From positions 20,866,979 to 20,930,978 of the forward strand of contig CM049321.1 of NCBI GenBank assembly GCA_026874595.1: a DNA stretch of 64,000 bases. The letters are read 5' to 3'. Below are positions 11,003 through 23,700 of this stretch, one piece after another. The position numbers and the translations under genes are program-made. Numbering within the stretch: the stretch's first letter is position 1; each line of letters starts with the position of its first letter. Source of the DNA: Sipunculus nudus. Taxonomy: Eukaryota > Annelida > Sipuncula > Golfingiida > Sipunculidae. Under the pieces are notes generated by a model. That model worked only from the letters and a program-made list of their open reading frames with translations, ran no database searches and had not been told where the DNA came from.

Positions 11003-11460
11003 TTAATTTCCTGTACCGTGGAGCTGATCAGCGGTCAAGTTCTCCCGACGGAGTTCAACATCGTCTCGGAGATAAAGAATGAATGGTTTAAGGACTGGAT
11101 CACTGAACTGTTCAGCTTCTATGTCATATTTATGTGTCAACAGCGGAGTGTGGTGTAAAGCCATTATCACAGAGGAATTAGGATTTGGACCCAAACTTGG
11201 CAAAATGTCAGGGGTAACCATACCTACTTCGCATATAGCTTTAACTACATCGTTTGGGAGGTTATTTTTGCCGCCTTTGTGATCTTGTAATACACGGGAC
11301 AGCCTCGATAATGCATCGGCGTCGATATTGTTTTCCTGAACAGTATTGGATATTGAAACCATAGTTAGCCAATTCTGCTACCCAGCCCTGACCAGTAGCA
11401 TCTAGTCGGGCGCTGGACAGAATGAATGTAAGGGGATTTTTATCTGTGAAGACTGTTAAT
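11003..11460 (-). pseudogene. Ty3 RNase H end (copy B)
   Basis: Reads the NxxADALSRLSRVL ending of RNase H and then a linker of about 80 residues toward the integrase finger. D.NPLTYI lies further upstream in another frame. It joins directly to the LTR stub at 11513, showing the same deletion endpoint as copy A. Confidence 0.75.
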
Positions 11461-11561
11461 TTTTAACTGTAGAGGTATTCTTTAAATTTAACTGTAACAC
11501 ACCATTTTAAGCCAAGAAACACTTTTGTCCCGGCGTTGTAAGAAACAAATACCCGTTACAC

Positions 11562-11595
<34 letters not shown>

Positions 11596-11597
11596 CA

Positions 11598-13690
11598 GAG
11601 ACGAGATTTAAATCCAGGCGGATTTTAAATTCGCCTAGACGAGATTGCGATTGTGATCTCGCCTAGGCGAGATTGTAATTGTAAACTTGGCTAGACGGAT
11701 TTTAAACTCGCCTAGACAAGATCACAATCGCAATCTCGCCTAGGCGAGATTAAAATCCATCATGGAGCAGGCTAGGATTTTAATCTCGCCTAGGCGAGTT
11801 TAAAATCTGTCGGGTGTCATCCAGGCAAGTTTAAAATCTACCTGATATGACTTAAGCGATTTTAAAATCTGCCTAGGCGAGATTAAAATAGTGATCTGAT
11901 TTATTTCCGAATAAATTATGTATTGTAATTGACATAAGAAAGATGTTTTCAGTCAGATTTTCAATATTGTAACACTGAACGGTTATGTATAGTTCACAAG
12001 TAATATATTTATTAATATTTACAAAATATTATATTATTAATGTAATAATTTACACTGTTATTGTATATGGCATATTTAAATGATATATGATGTGGGCTGC
12101 TGCTGATTATTTACATAATAATTTTGTTGTCAATAGTAATTTGAAGGGAAACTGGTATTAGTAACTTTAGTAATGTAGTATTTTAAAAAGACAAAATGAG
12201 GCATGGCTCATTTATTTTTTATCAATGTAATTCAATGCATGTTCACATGCATAAATGTCTATTAATCTATGAATCTAGAAATCATATATTTTCTGATATG
12301 ATATAATACTGTCCAAAAAAAGGCATTTATCTTGTAACACAGTCCACATAAATATTCAAGCTTCACAAAATCCCTCACAAAACATTAAAAAAAAAATCAG
12401 AAGAATATTATATACATTAGAAGAAAAGACTGAATTAGACAAAGAAATATTCACATGCATACAACTGTGTATCATCTTTTACCTTTCATTCTCATATGAT
12501 GTTTAATTACCAAAAAAAAAGGATGGTGTATCAAAGTACATCATAAATACTGATACCCTGCATATTTTGTACCATAAGTGTACATGTTTTGACTGTTGAG
12601 TGTTGAATACCTGGGTTAAAGTAACATTTGAACTAGATCAACCAACTAATTTGTTCTGTTTGTCCCATAAGAATTATCAAATAGGATGATTGTTTATGTT
12701 ATTGTGTAATATACTCTTTAAATAGTGAAGTAATAACTATCTAGACTAATATATCTATCTGTCTATCTGACTATCTATGATTGCTTCAATATGCAAGTGG
12801 ATGACTTATTCCCTCAGATTTGCTCTTCATAATATAGATCTTATAAGTGTGCTTCAATAAACCTCTTGTTACTCTCTAATTGCCATATATTTAAATACAA
12901 TTACAAATTATTTTTTTGTAAAAATTATTAGTGATATTTACAACCCCAAGGTTGTTAAGAAACTGGGAAAAAATAAAGATTAATTAATGTTTAGCAAATA
13001 ATTGGTATGACATGGATGCTGTAGACCACATGAAACACATCAAAGGTGCAAGTAATAATCAAACATCTATTTCATAATTCTATTTCCAAAATTAATGTTA
13101 ATTATTACATGAATAATTATTACATTACTGTAAGAAAAATTAATTATTTCCAAAATAAATGTTAATTATTACATGAATAATTATTACATTACTGTAAGAA
13201 AAATTAATTATTACATTTATACTATCATATTCTGTAAATAATAATTAATATATTCCCTGTTAACTATATATAACCATTCAGTGTTAAAATATTGAAAATC
13301 CGACTGAAAACATCTTTCATATGTCAATTATAATGCTTAATATATTAGGAAATTAGATCAGATCACTATTTCAATCTCGCCTAGGCAGATTTTAAACTGG
13401 CCTAAGTAATATCAGGCAGATTTTAAACTGGCCTAAGTAATATCAGGCATATTTTAAACTCGCCTGAATTACACCAGACGGATTTTAAACTTGCCTAGAC
13501 GATATTAAAATCCTAACCTGCTTCATGATGGATTTTAATCTCGCCTAGGCGACATTGCGATTGTGATCTCGTCTAGGCGAGTTTAAAATCCGTCTAGCCG
13601 AGATAACAATTGCAATCTCGCCACGGCGAGATCACAATTGCAATCTCGTCTAGGCGAATTTAAAATCCGCCTTGATTCCAATCTCGTCCC
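11598..13690. mobile_element. Foldback (long inverted-repeat) element, non-coding
   Basis: The left arm (11598 to about 12004) and right arm (about 13262-13690) are inverted copies of about 400 bp. The right arm read in reverse gives GACGAGAT.., GGCGGATTTTAAATTCGCC.., GATCTCGCC.., and further in AAAGATGTTTTCAGTC.GATTTTCAATATT, matching the left arm in order. The outer 300 bp of each arm is a lattice of sub-repeats around TCGCCTAGGCGA. The 1.26-kb interior is very AT-rich and I see no gene in it. No transposase, so it is non-autonomous. A clear target duplication was not found, partly because the left flank is a microsatellite. Confidence 0.82.
12005..13261. other. AT-rich interior of foldback element
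   Basis: No open frame of interest on either strand. It contains a tandem duplication at about 13080-13207, in which a 65-bp block (AATGTTAATTATTACATGAATAATT..) occurs twice with few differences. Confidence 0.8.
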
Positions 13691-14536
13691 TTTGCTTAAA
13701 AACATTCCGGCCATGATATTCGACGGACTCACCATGAAACTATTCAGCTTTAGCCTTAGCCCCTTTTATTTATTTTTGGTTTAATGACTGTACAAAGGTC
13801 TTTAACCATAACGAACAATTTAGTGGCTGATCACTCCTCTAGAGTAACTTATCATCATCAATTCCCTTTAACTGATATTTAATGACCAATCACCCCATGA
13901 TAGGATTGTTAATTACACGGCAGGCCAAAATTTGCAAACCAGTCCATTCAGTAGATGACTAGATGTAACAGGGATCAGTTATAGGGACGGGGGTTGCACC
14001 CCTCTAGTTAGAAAATAACGAGTAGCGGATAAGCCCATTGATAATTTCAGTACTGTATCAGGTTAGGGCGAAGCTTACCAGATGATTGGTACAAACAGTA
14101 TGTTAATGGGTATCCTATCTGCAGCGGGGGGTGGGGGGGGGGGGTTGGGGCTGAAATAGTACTTGGCAGTAGGCACCACACTTTCAGAAGCAGCAACTGA
14201 TAAAGCTGGCTGCTAGGCTATTCCTTTTCATACGCTTTTCTGACACCCCTGTTTACTTTGCTTAATCAAGATCTAGCGTGTGTTAGTTATACATTTATAG
14301 TCATGCTTCAAGGGTGTAACATAGGATTGGTTTATTTTTCATTTCTTGTTTCTCGTTCTTGCCGATTAATGTATGGATATATACTATTTTAGTTCATAAT
14401 ATGTTGTATGTTTATATGTAGTCAAGACGTAATCCCACATTACATAATTTTCATGAATACTTAAATATCAGTCAGAAGAATAAATCCTGATACCAAGACT
14501 TGGGCAACTTGTTTGTACTACAGTAAATAACGCATT
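13691..14536. other. Duplicated spacer of unit 1 with G-rich tract
   Basis: Paralogous in pieces to 59.56-59.70 kb (AAACTATTCAG.TTTAGCC) and to 62.18-62.34 kb (ATTAATGTATGGATATATACTATTTTA). A run of mostly G lies at 14124-14150. I see no gene. Confidence 0.6.
14525..14536. repeat. Left 12-bp target-site duplication (AAATAACGCATT)
   Basis: Exact direct repeat of 26739-26750. The paralogous locus near 62328-62342 runs CAGTAAAAAACG..TTTATGATTAA without the intervening 12 kb. This supports an insertion here. Confidence 0.8.
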
Positions 14537-14709
14537 CGTCGTGATTTTACTCTCAGTGTTTTAAGAAGCACCTTGTGAGTACTGCCACGATAGTGTCACA
14601 GATGCTTATTTAGTGTTTACACTTTGTGTAAACAGTTTACAGTTAACAGTTCAAAATTTATACAGGGTATCAGGTAAATGGATTGCCAGTTACTATAGTC
14701 AATAACATG

Positions 14710-14713
14710 TTAA
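14710..14713. repeat. TTAA target-site duplication, left
   Basis: TTAA directly outside the terminal inverted repeat AGGCCGACCCTCTAG. Its partner is at 25177-25180. Confidence 0.85.
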
Positions 14714-14728
14714 AGGCCGACCCTCTAG
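14714..14728 (+). repeat. Left terminal inverted repeat
   Basis: AGGCCGACCCTCTAG, exact inverted copy of 25162-25176. Similarity between the two ends stops after these 15 bases. Confidence 0.9.
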
Positions 14729-14899
14729 TTAAATCAGGAATCAGTTGTACTCATAACCTACCTTATATTTCATCTTATATTGTCTATATAATCTAGTAAA
14801 CCAATTATCTGAAATATTTGCCGACATAATGCATCCTATCTGTAAAATGGGAACCGGGTGTGACAATTTGATTAGCCGCTTTGGTCAGATATGTCGCCG

Positions 14900-15062
14900 T
14901 TTTGGACTGCTATTTCGTCATTTTCAAGTACGTTCGTATGCGTTCCGGGGAAATCTCATTAGCATATACCGGAGTTCCGCGCATGCGCCAGCTGCATTTC
15001 CTCAAAGAAGTAAACAATCACACGCGAACACGATAGAATCGTGATCAGAAGAGACCGTAGCG
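14900..15062 (+). promoter_or_regulatory. GC-rich promoter and 5' untranslated exon of the P2X7-C gene
   Basis: A locally CpG-containing stretch in AT-rich surroundings, with the palindrome GCGCATGCGC at 14979-14988, the core of an NRF1-type site. It ends in a consensus donor (GTAGCG|GTAAGT at 15062/15063). No ATG in this stretch opens a frame that joins the next coding exon: an in-frame TGA occurs at about 15042. It is therefore probably a 5' untranslated exon. Promoter activity is inferred. Confidence 0.45.
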
Positions 15063-15408
15063 GTAAGTACTTGTATTATCTCGTGATTGTCGAGTTTCTC
15101 GTATAAATGCGTACTCTTGATAAGTTGCCTTATGTTTTTTAAGTACCAGTGTCATGAATCACACGTTAAATGTCTCCTCCTTTCTTTTTATCCCGGATGA
15201 AAGCGTTTCTTCTTTGACATGACAGCTTGCATGAAATCAGATACGATCACTTGCGCTAAGCAAAGTGGCCTCGGGCCGTATTCGTATTATTTCAGTGTGT
15301 CACTGCATTCGTAAATCCTATAAAAGTACACTACGCCTAAATATCTGTATATAACATGATGAATGGGATTCTAAAAGTTCTGGGGTCAGAAACCATCAAG
15401 CCGCAACA

Positions 15409-15468
15409 AAATGTAAACACCGTGACTAATTCAGTATTCAATGTAAACACCGTGACTAATTCAGTATT
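15409..15468. repeat. 30-bp tandem duplication
   Basis: ATGTAAACACCGTGACTAAT followed by TCAGTATT.. occurs twice with period 30, inside the presumed first intron of the P2X7-C gene. Confidence 0.9.
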
Positions 15469-15988
15469 TGATTCCTTCTTACTTTTGGACACTAGGTATA
15501 TAGTTGTGGGGCTAGACTATTATTTTAAGTAAAAGTGCACACAGAAGATGGTTGTAAAATGGAGCACATTTTACCATCACAGTATTTTTTTCTGTGGATA
15601 AAGATTGAGGATTACAAACCACATAGATAGATAATTCCTGCGACAGTCTTGATATTTTTCTTTTTCATCCGAGTGGTTTCAATATACAAAACTACTTGGT
15701 TTAAAAAATTACTTGTGTCAACAGGACTAATAATTTTGTACAGTCATCAGATTGTTTTGAGCTAAATTGTTTTGAGTGCTAATTATATATATAATTTTGT
15801 GTTGGTTCTTATTAAGTAAGGCAGACAATATAGAGAATTAAATAATGACTTATTTGATCTATCTTGGTCAGACATATGGTCACACTGATAGTGATTGTTA
15901 TTCATATAACAAAAGTGAATTGTGCAATTTACTGATACAATAAGTCCCTAATTGTATATTGTACACATCAAATTTTGCAACATTCTAG

Positions 15989-17480
15989 GCAGAATCAGAA
16001 ACAGAGAGTTCCCCTTCAACAAGACCTCAGAGAAAGAGGGCAAGAGGTAGGGGACGAGGGGGGCGTGGAACCGGCCGGAGGGGCAGAGGACAAGGGAGGT
16101 CTGGCAGTGATGCACAAAAGAAAGGGGAGAGTGATGCACTACAGAAAAGAAGGGAGGAGAGGAAAGAAAATATAAAGGTATCTAGTTTTAAATGGTTTAC
16201 AGATGAGAGGGCAGGCAAAAAAATTTGCCCTTTTTGCTTGCATTTAATTTCAGTAAACAGATTTGCTATTGTGCAGTGTTTACAAAACAGTGTCACAAAA
16301 TTGAATTTAACAATCTTGTGGTTATTTTAGTTTGTCCTATAAATCAATTTTTATATACTTTTACTTGCAAGTAGTCCTGAATATGTGAATAAATTTATGG
16401 AACAGCTTTCTTTTCACCTATGATAAGTTACTAAATTTTATTTTCAATAGGATCTGCTGAAGGCCATGAAACAGGAGGAGCTGCTTGAATTTTCCTTGCA
16501 GGTGGTGGAGCGGTTTCCTGGGATGGTACTGGACTTGTTGTCTCACCATCCTGAGGCGGCACCAGAGACTGGGTACCACCCACTACCAGGGGGGAACTCT
16601 CCAGATTGGTGTGTCTGCAAAAATTGCAGACAAATGCCAACAGAAATGGACTGTGTTGCGGCTTCAGACAGGAATGTTTAGCTTTCAGACCAGTAAGTTA
16701 GATCACTTGTCAGGACCACAAGTTGTTTACCAAAAGATAGGGAAAAAACTAATATAAATTTATAAATTTATTCCAGGTACCACACGAAAGTAAAAAATAT
16801 GTGTTTGCATAAGAAAATGTTCACTGTGATCTATTCTTTGTCTCTCTGCATTTTAAAATTAAGATTTACAAGTAAAAACACACCTTACATTAATAATTTC
16901 CCAAACATGACACAATGAATTAACGTTTATCACAGTGAGCCACTATTTAAAAAGCTGCTTGAGACTAAATAATACCAGATTGAATTTCCTGTTGTATTCC
17001 AGTTTCTGTGCTATCATACAATTTGTAAACCATTGTGGAACAGGAAATTCAATATTCATAAATATGTACACCATATAACACAAGATTAGAAAAATGTTAC
17101 CTGCCACAAGATGTTAGGTTTGGTATGTATGTACATACCTGAAGCAAGTAAAATAATAATAACACAGGTATTGTGCTCCTGACACAGATTGTTTATGAAT
17201 TTCTTCTTTTTTTTACTACAGGAGATGGACCTGTATATTCTAGACCCCACTGCAATTGCTTTAGCAAATGCTTACAGATGTGATGTTCTGCAGTTGGCGC
17301 CTGATGGTGACAACAGAAGTATGAGACACGGGGCATATAGGCAGTTTGTGTTGTGGCAATATGGTAGACTAGGTGCTGGCAACAGAAGAGTGATACCGAG
17401 TTGTGCTGTGTGGAGGATTCGAGATACTTATCCTGATGCAGGGGGCCTTTACACTGGGTTTCAACTAAACAGACTGGCTT
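15989..17480 (+). CDS. P2X7 C-terminal-domain protein, three coding exons, one frameshift
   Basis: Exons 15989-16177, 16451-16692 and 17222-17480 all have AG/GT borders. Exon 1 is basic and RG-rich (RKRARGRGRGGRG), then a charged helix. Exon 2 has a helical start (LLKAMKQEELLEFSLQ..) and the cysteine motif WCVCKNCRQMP. Exon 3 has RHGAYRQFVLWQYGRLG, NRRVIPSC, VW.IR..YP and YTGF. These are hallmarks of the P2X7 receptor cytoplasmic C-terminal ('ballast') domain, a zinc/cysteine-rich module that in invertebrates is often found without the channel. No channel transmembrane segments are present. Exon 2 is 242 nt where phases require 240: two extra bases at the DC(GT)CGF position end the frame early. 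Dropping them restores a Cys-Cys pair and phase 0. No start codon in frame was found. Exon 3 may read through its donor to TGA at 17600-17602. Confidence 0.72.
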
Positions 17481-17786
17481 GTAAGTATCCAAAATCATAC
17501 ACTTCTCTTATATGTAATTATCTAAAATACTGGCATAATGCTTCATTGTTGCAGGTAATTACAATATTATTCTATGGGGGGGGGGGGAATAAATGTACAT
17601 GATAAACCAAACTCTGCTCAGATATACAGCTGTCCATATGTATCTATGCCTTTAAGATACCATTCACTGATCATATGCTACACAGGCTCCATTTACTCAT
17701 GAAATTTATGTATCAAGTAAATGTAAATGAATGAACTTCATTTTTTTCATAGTTCTTGTCTGTTGTTAGCACATATATATAGAGGT
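17481..17786. other. Intergenic space between the convergent genes
   Basis: Contains a G12-type run near 17577-17588 followed by AATAAA (about 17588), a plausible polyadenylation signal for the plus-strand gene. I see no second gene here and no canonical signal for the minus-strand gene, which stops at 17787. Confidence 0.5.
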
Positions 17787-20700
17787 TCACTTGTCATATC
17801 GGGATCTGTGTTTTTTCAAGATTTCTTCCATTGGTGGTTTCTCCACTGGGTTAATAGTTTTGCTGATTCTCCTAGGGTCTTCTGGGTCAAGCTCCACAGG
17901 CCTGGCCATGGATCCTTTGTCATCTAGTCTGCGGCTTATTATGTCCCTTTGAATATGCTGGATGTAGAGATATTTTTTCTTCTCCTTGATGGGCTGTGGC
18001 CGATAGTGCTTACTATGTTTGGAGTAAATTGCTCGGTATCTGTTGAACAAGAAAATAACCATACAATTTTCAATTTGTAACAGGATAAGCTTTATGATTT
18101 TCCAATGGGATTCCAACAGTTATAAGGTTTCTGGGTATCATATAAACAATTTTGAACTTTTGGCAACAAGGTCTATGTTTAACAGATTTACATGTGTGTA
18201 AGTTGGTATAAGCAAAGGTATGCTTTGCTTTGATAATTTTTGTATGCACAAGATAAATGAAATGAAACAATGGCTGAAGCAAAATCTAAAAAATAATGTT
18301 ACCTTTTCCCAATCCAAATATTTATTAATTCTTGTCAGTTAGATGAACAATGTTCCATCAGTTAAAGTGAACATCCTTTTTTATTTCCAGGAAATCACTA
18401 CTATTCAACAGATTAAAGAAGAAAGAAGAAATTCTTGGTGTCAAGTAGCTCAAAATCTACCGTCCATTTATATTTAAACCATTTACACTATTTTTTTTCA
18501 AATTACTTTACAATTTATTGTTACTCAGGGAAGGTAGTACCTTGGATTTCCTTCAGCTGTCAGCAAAACAGGGCGGTCCTTGTGCATAGTATAGTCAATG
18601 GCTGCAAGCTCAATCCTGCATTTGTACACTGGTGGACTGTAATAAATAGATAATTTCTGTTAATCACAGGCTTGTAAGCTGTAATCAGATATTTTTGGAT
18701 ATGATAGGTTTACTTTTAGTGATAGAGTTAGCATGGGAAATGGGGGGAATGTATATGTACCAAACTTAAGATCTGAAGTGTTAGTTTTCTTATTGTATTA
18801 TTTGTAGCATTTTTAAACATATAATAATTGGCAAGGGAAGGGAGTCATTTTAAATTTTGTTTTTAAAGTGTTCCAGTTGAAAAGGGTAACCAGTGATATT
18901 GTCAAATGATAATTGGTACTAAATCAAAGACATTCACACAACATTCCAAATATCAGATCTGATTTTATGTTTACTCACAAAGTGAATCATATTCTGTGAA
19001 ATTAAATTACAATATAATTTAAAACTCACGTGTAAGAGAACCGCTTGGAAGCATACATCAGCATCATCTGATGAAAGGATTCAAGCTGAGATGTTTGCCT
19101 GTGTGAAAAAAAGTGTACATGTTTTCTAAGTTTTCTATTTATGTAACTGATTTACATTTTACAGATACAAAAATGAAAAGTACATTATTTCCCTTTTGTT
19201 TTATGAATAATATGATCACCTTTGACATTTGGATTGAGATAAACATTGATGACACATGACTGTTGAATATCAACAGATATAGATGTTTAGGTCAGTAAAT
19301 ATAACCTCAGGAAAAGGCAGTTTTACAGTTTCATATTAAGGCAATAGTATACATGTCACATATTTTACATTTATAAAATTTATATTTTTTTATTATTATG
19401 TTTGTATTTTATACAATAAAATATATTAGACATACCTGTATTTTATAATGTGTGGCACCACATGTTTGAGGAAACGGTTGTTCAGCACAATATCTGTCAG
19501 CACTTTGTGGGCTGATTCACCAGCTACTAGATTCTTTTTGTCGCTCTCATCAAGCTGTCCATGGGTGCACTTTCCCCTGGCCCATTCGTGAACCCCTGTT
19601 GTATGGGCAAGTACACCATTCCACAGGCCCTAAAACAAATTTTTTACATACCCAATCGTTTTCATATTCTGACAAAAATACTGTAAAGGTAACAGCCACA
19701 AAAATTTCTGTGTTTCTCTCCTCTAAATATCTTAATTCATTAATTCATCTAATTTAAATATTAAAATTAATTTGTTAAATGGTCATAAGAACACTAAAAA
19801 TTATGATTATGATTTTTAGTTTTCACAGCCTCTCTTCTTACCATGAAATGTTCAAGATCCCCTTTGCACTCCTTGGCACAGTACCATAGGTGGTTGGACA
19901 CACTGGATATCCATGGCTCAAGGTCGCGGTTGCTTTTCTTTTTTGCTGCCTAAATGAATAAAAAGCATCATTTCAGCAACAACTTATTCAGTACTTATTT
20001 ACACTAAAACAAATTAAAACAAATAGCTTATTACAAATTTCATATGTATATAATTTCAAATTGATATATATAACAGTATGAGAAATGCATTAAAGAGTTA
20101 CAAAATCATCTCAATTTAGAAGAACAACCATGAAGAACAGCCCCCAACTTGCTTACGCACAGATAGGTTAAGTGTCTCAAAGTAAAAACATTAATATGAT
20201 CCATATAAGAGTTATCGATTTTGATAAGGCTGCAAAACCTCCACAGATTTGAGTAAATTTGCATAAAGATAAATTAAGACAAATATGTCCCCAGTTAAGT
20301 ATCAAGGACATTTATTTCTGTCATTCACTTACCTCCCACAGTTTTTTGACAAAATTCTTGGCCACATGCCACAAATCAAATGAATGAAACACTTGTGGAT
20401 GGTCAGAACCTATTGGCAAAGAAGAACAAGCATTAAAACCAAGGAAAAATGTACATTTATAATAGTCTGGTCGCCACTGAAATACGATACATAAGATATG
20501 GACATTTTTACTCATCATCTTGGTCTCTAACAATCCTATTTTACTCTAATAGGTAATTATTATTATAATTATCATAGAATAACATGAGCATAACATAAAA
20601 ACATTGGTGCATCAAAAAGAAGCTCACCCAGCAATCAATTTCTCCTGCAATAACATATACAAAAAGCACAGATTTGCTGGTACATGCACATGCACATATT

Positions 20701-23700
20701 GCACTATATTTGGTTAAGTAAATTATGAAAAAAAACTTACGAAGAAAGGTGGCAATCTGGATATGTTGGTCTGTAACAACTTCTACAACATTGCACAGGG
20801 ACATTAGTTTCTGAAGCCCCTTTTGAAACCCAAGCTTCTCCATGTTCGGGCTCTTCTTTCCAGTCTCCCTCTTGTCAACATGCTCTAAAGCCAGTATATC
20901 CTGGGACTCACTCTCCATAAAGGTATAAGTGCAGTACTGGGCACAGTGCCCAGGACTATCGTTCCTCCCATCACCTGGAATGCAATTTATTGGTTTGAGA
21001 ATAACACTTTATGTACACTGTAACCCCCCCCCCCCCACCCCAAAAAAACCCCATGAAAACATATTACGGCATCCAATTACAAAATTTGATCATTATATTT
21101 TTCAGACTGAAACTATCCCAATAAAAAATAATAATGTACCAATAAATATGAAAATAGCTGCATTCATTGTAAAGTCACCTCCAGGTTGACCAGGAAATAA
21201 TAAATACACATCATTCATGATATAAGAAATAACTGTTTTCAACTGAAAAATGTCTCAGCAGCAAATTATATCATGCACTATCTATGGTATTGGAGAAGAT
21301 ACAAAAACTACTAAACCTAATTTTCCATGACAGATTTATATATATCTGCCTCACTTATGCTTTATCCTACCTTCAACAATGATGTCTTTCTTCGCATATT
21401 TCTCAAGGGTGGTTTCCTGTAACATATTCCAGTACTGAGCTACTGCTGGAATGAAGTTATGTGTCTGCATCCTGAAGTATGATGCAGAACTGACACAACC
21501 CACGTTGAGGAACTTGAACATCAGGGCAACCTTTTCGTAGTTGTTTCCTGAGAGCAAAATGCTATTACCAAGCATGATGTCCCCAAGGTTCACCCCTCTA
21601 AGACGTGGCTGAGACCACCAGGTGAATGCCACATGCTTATCAGGGCACACCTGAAAGTAGATTAAAATAATGGATCAGCACAGTCAGTTTGCAAAAATTG
21701 TAACACAGAGATATATATATATATGTAATGTAAGACCGAATAAGACCTTTATAACCCCATCTCAGACAGTCTGTATTATTTCTGTCTTCTATAAGAAGAC
21801 TGAAACTATCCATCATGGTCTATAATAACCAATGTAGATATAAAATAAACATCTGTGATAAATTCAAACATGATTAGCAATGTCAGAAAGCTGGATAATT
21901 TTAACTACTTTTTCTCAGCATTCAAATCATGGTTGTTAATTTCCAGGGGAGACATGCACATTTCCCAGAGCAGTGAGAATTCCTAGAAGATATCTGGAAT
22001 AACTCGGAATTATAGTATTAATATTCTTGCCTTTTTATGAATAACTTTTGATAAGTATATATTATAAAGTATATATGGAAAACTTACACAAATATGTAAG
22101 TTAATCCTCCTGCCTGTAAATAGGTCATATCCATACCTTGCATGTGATATATGTGTCAAAGTTCCCCAAGGGGGACCATTAGGGTGATTCTCAGACAGCT
22201 CTGATTCAAATCGCTGAATGATAAATTTCAGCAAACTGCTACCTCATGGAAATTCAGGATTTAGAAGAAGGCCTTACTTTTACATGAGTCAATGAAACAG
22301 TCACTGAAATGTTGATCAGAATAAATATTATGAACAAATAAATACCAACCCATGACAATCCAAGTGCTGTGCCTCGTCTTTTATGTTCTGCTGTGACTGG
22401 TTTCTTGCATCCTTTGACACTACAACTTACTGGAATGGAAGCCTTCCCAAGTTGCACCAAACACTCCACATAGGAAATACCAGCAGTTTCCTTGACAGCA
22501 GCTGCTGGGTCCTGAACCCTGAAAATGGTATCTTTCGGCCTCTTGCCTTTCCCAACTTCTTCAGCCTCTGTGTCATCTGGTTCCTCCTCATCATCACTGT
22601 CATCAATATCATATCTCACCATCATCAGTTCCACTTATGTTGCTGATAAATGTGACTCTGTGATGAAATATATATGCATAGGTGACAAATTTAAAAAAAA
22701 ACAAGTATTTGAGATGTGCAACAAGTATATACTACTGTGCTTTGCAAAAAACTAAGTCGATCATTCCAAAAGTTTATTGCAAGGTGCACTCATAAGCTCA
22801 GTAAAGAAGGACACAAATCTATGCACAATAAGTCATTACATGAGACATTACACATGTAAATTCTAACTTGTGACACTGAATGTTAGATGTATCTAACAAT
22901 TATCACTGAAACCATATGAATTTTTTAATCTGTTAAAAATATGTAGCAAGCTTAGACATTACAAACTTGTAACATTGAATGTTAGATGTATCTAACAATT
23001 ATCACTGAAACCATACAAATTTTTTAATCTGTTAAAAAATGTGTAGCAAGCTTAGGTATTACAAACAAAGATTCAGGGAGTGGGATTTTTTATGCTCTTA
23101 AAATATCCTAGCAATCTTATATATTTTAATAAACTTGAACCATGAAAATTTCAAAGGTATCTTCAAACAAGCTAAACCTTACAATCACAAACATATGTAT
23201 ACACATAAAGAGAATATTTACTGTAAATCAGAAGGTGTCTTGTCCATTGATTTTTCTCCTGTTTTTCCATGGCTCTTAGGCACTACCTTTGGGGATGGAC
23301 CAATTGCCTCAATGCTGGACTCCAGTGGCTCAACACCAGATTCAGGCCTGCAAATATATAATGTAAAAAAATTTGTTAATGAACATACAGCAACTGGATG
23401 GGAGATGCCATGTGATAAATATATCAAACAAATCAGCAGGATAATTTACAATCAATATACATGATATTATCACCGATTATTTTTCATAACACATTTCATA
23501 ACAAATGTCTGTTTTGTTACAAATTACTGCAAACAGCTATTGATTTACCTCCTTTACCCATTGGGCAAAGAATGTAAAGAAGAGAGATGACACTGGCAGT
23601 CCATTCTGAAATTGAAATGACATGAATTCAGAAAACTTACTGTGAGAGTGATGCTGTGATGGTTGAAACATCAGACTGGAAGGCCATACCTTCTGCATGA

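Larger units (their letters stand above)
8384..11560 (-). mobile_element. Ty3/gypsy LTR retrotransposon, copy B, internally deleted
   Basis: The 3' LTR is complete at 8384-9064 (681 bp), with TG..CA ends on either strand: TGTAATC at the left, CCGTTACA at the right. A purine tract (minus strand CCGGGGGAGAG) abuts it. The 5' LTR is a stub of about 48 bp at 11513-11560. The interior holds the tail region, integrase and the RNase H end, in the same order and with the same deletion as copy A. It is not autonomous, because gag, protease, most of RT and the primer-binding site are gone. It is flanked on both sides by TA repeats. Confidence 0.88.

Noticed and set aside
11598-13690. CRISPR-like array because of regularly repeated near-palindromes
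   Set aside because: The sub-repeats are irregular, have no constant-length unique spacers, and belong to inverted arms of one element in animal DNA.
15975-16175. A 66-codon frame overlapping the RG-rich exon of the P2X7-C gene, and antisense frames over it
   Set aside because: They are out of phase with the downstream P2X7-C exons and arise from purine-rich sequence.
17481-17602. Read-through of the P2X7-C exon past its donor as coding sequence
   Set aside because: The open frame does continue to a TGA with AATAAA close by, but GCTT|GTAAGT is a strong donor and the added residues lack family motifs. Left undecided and not annotated as coding.
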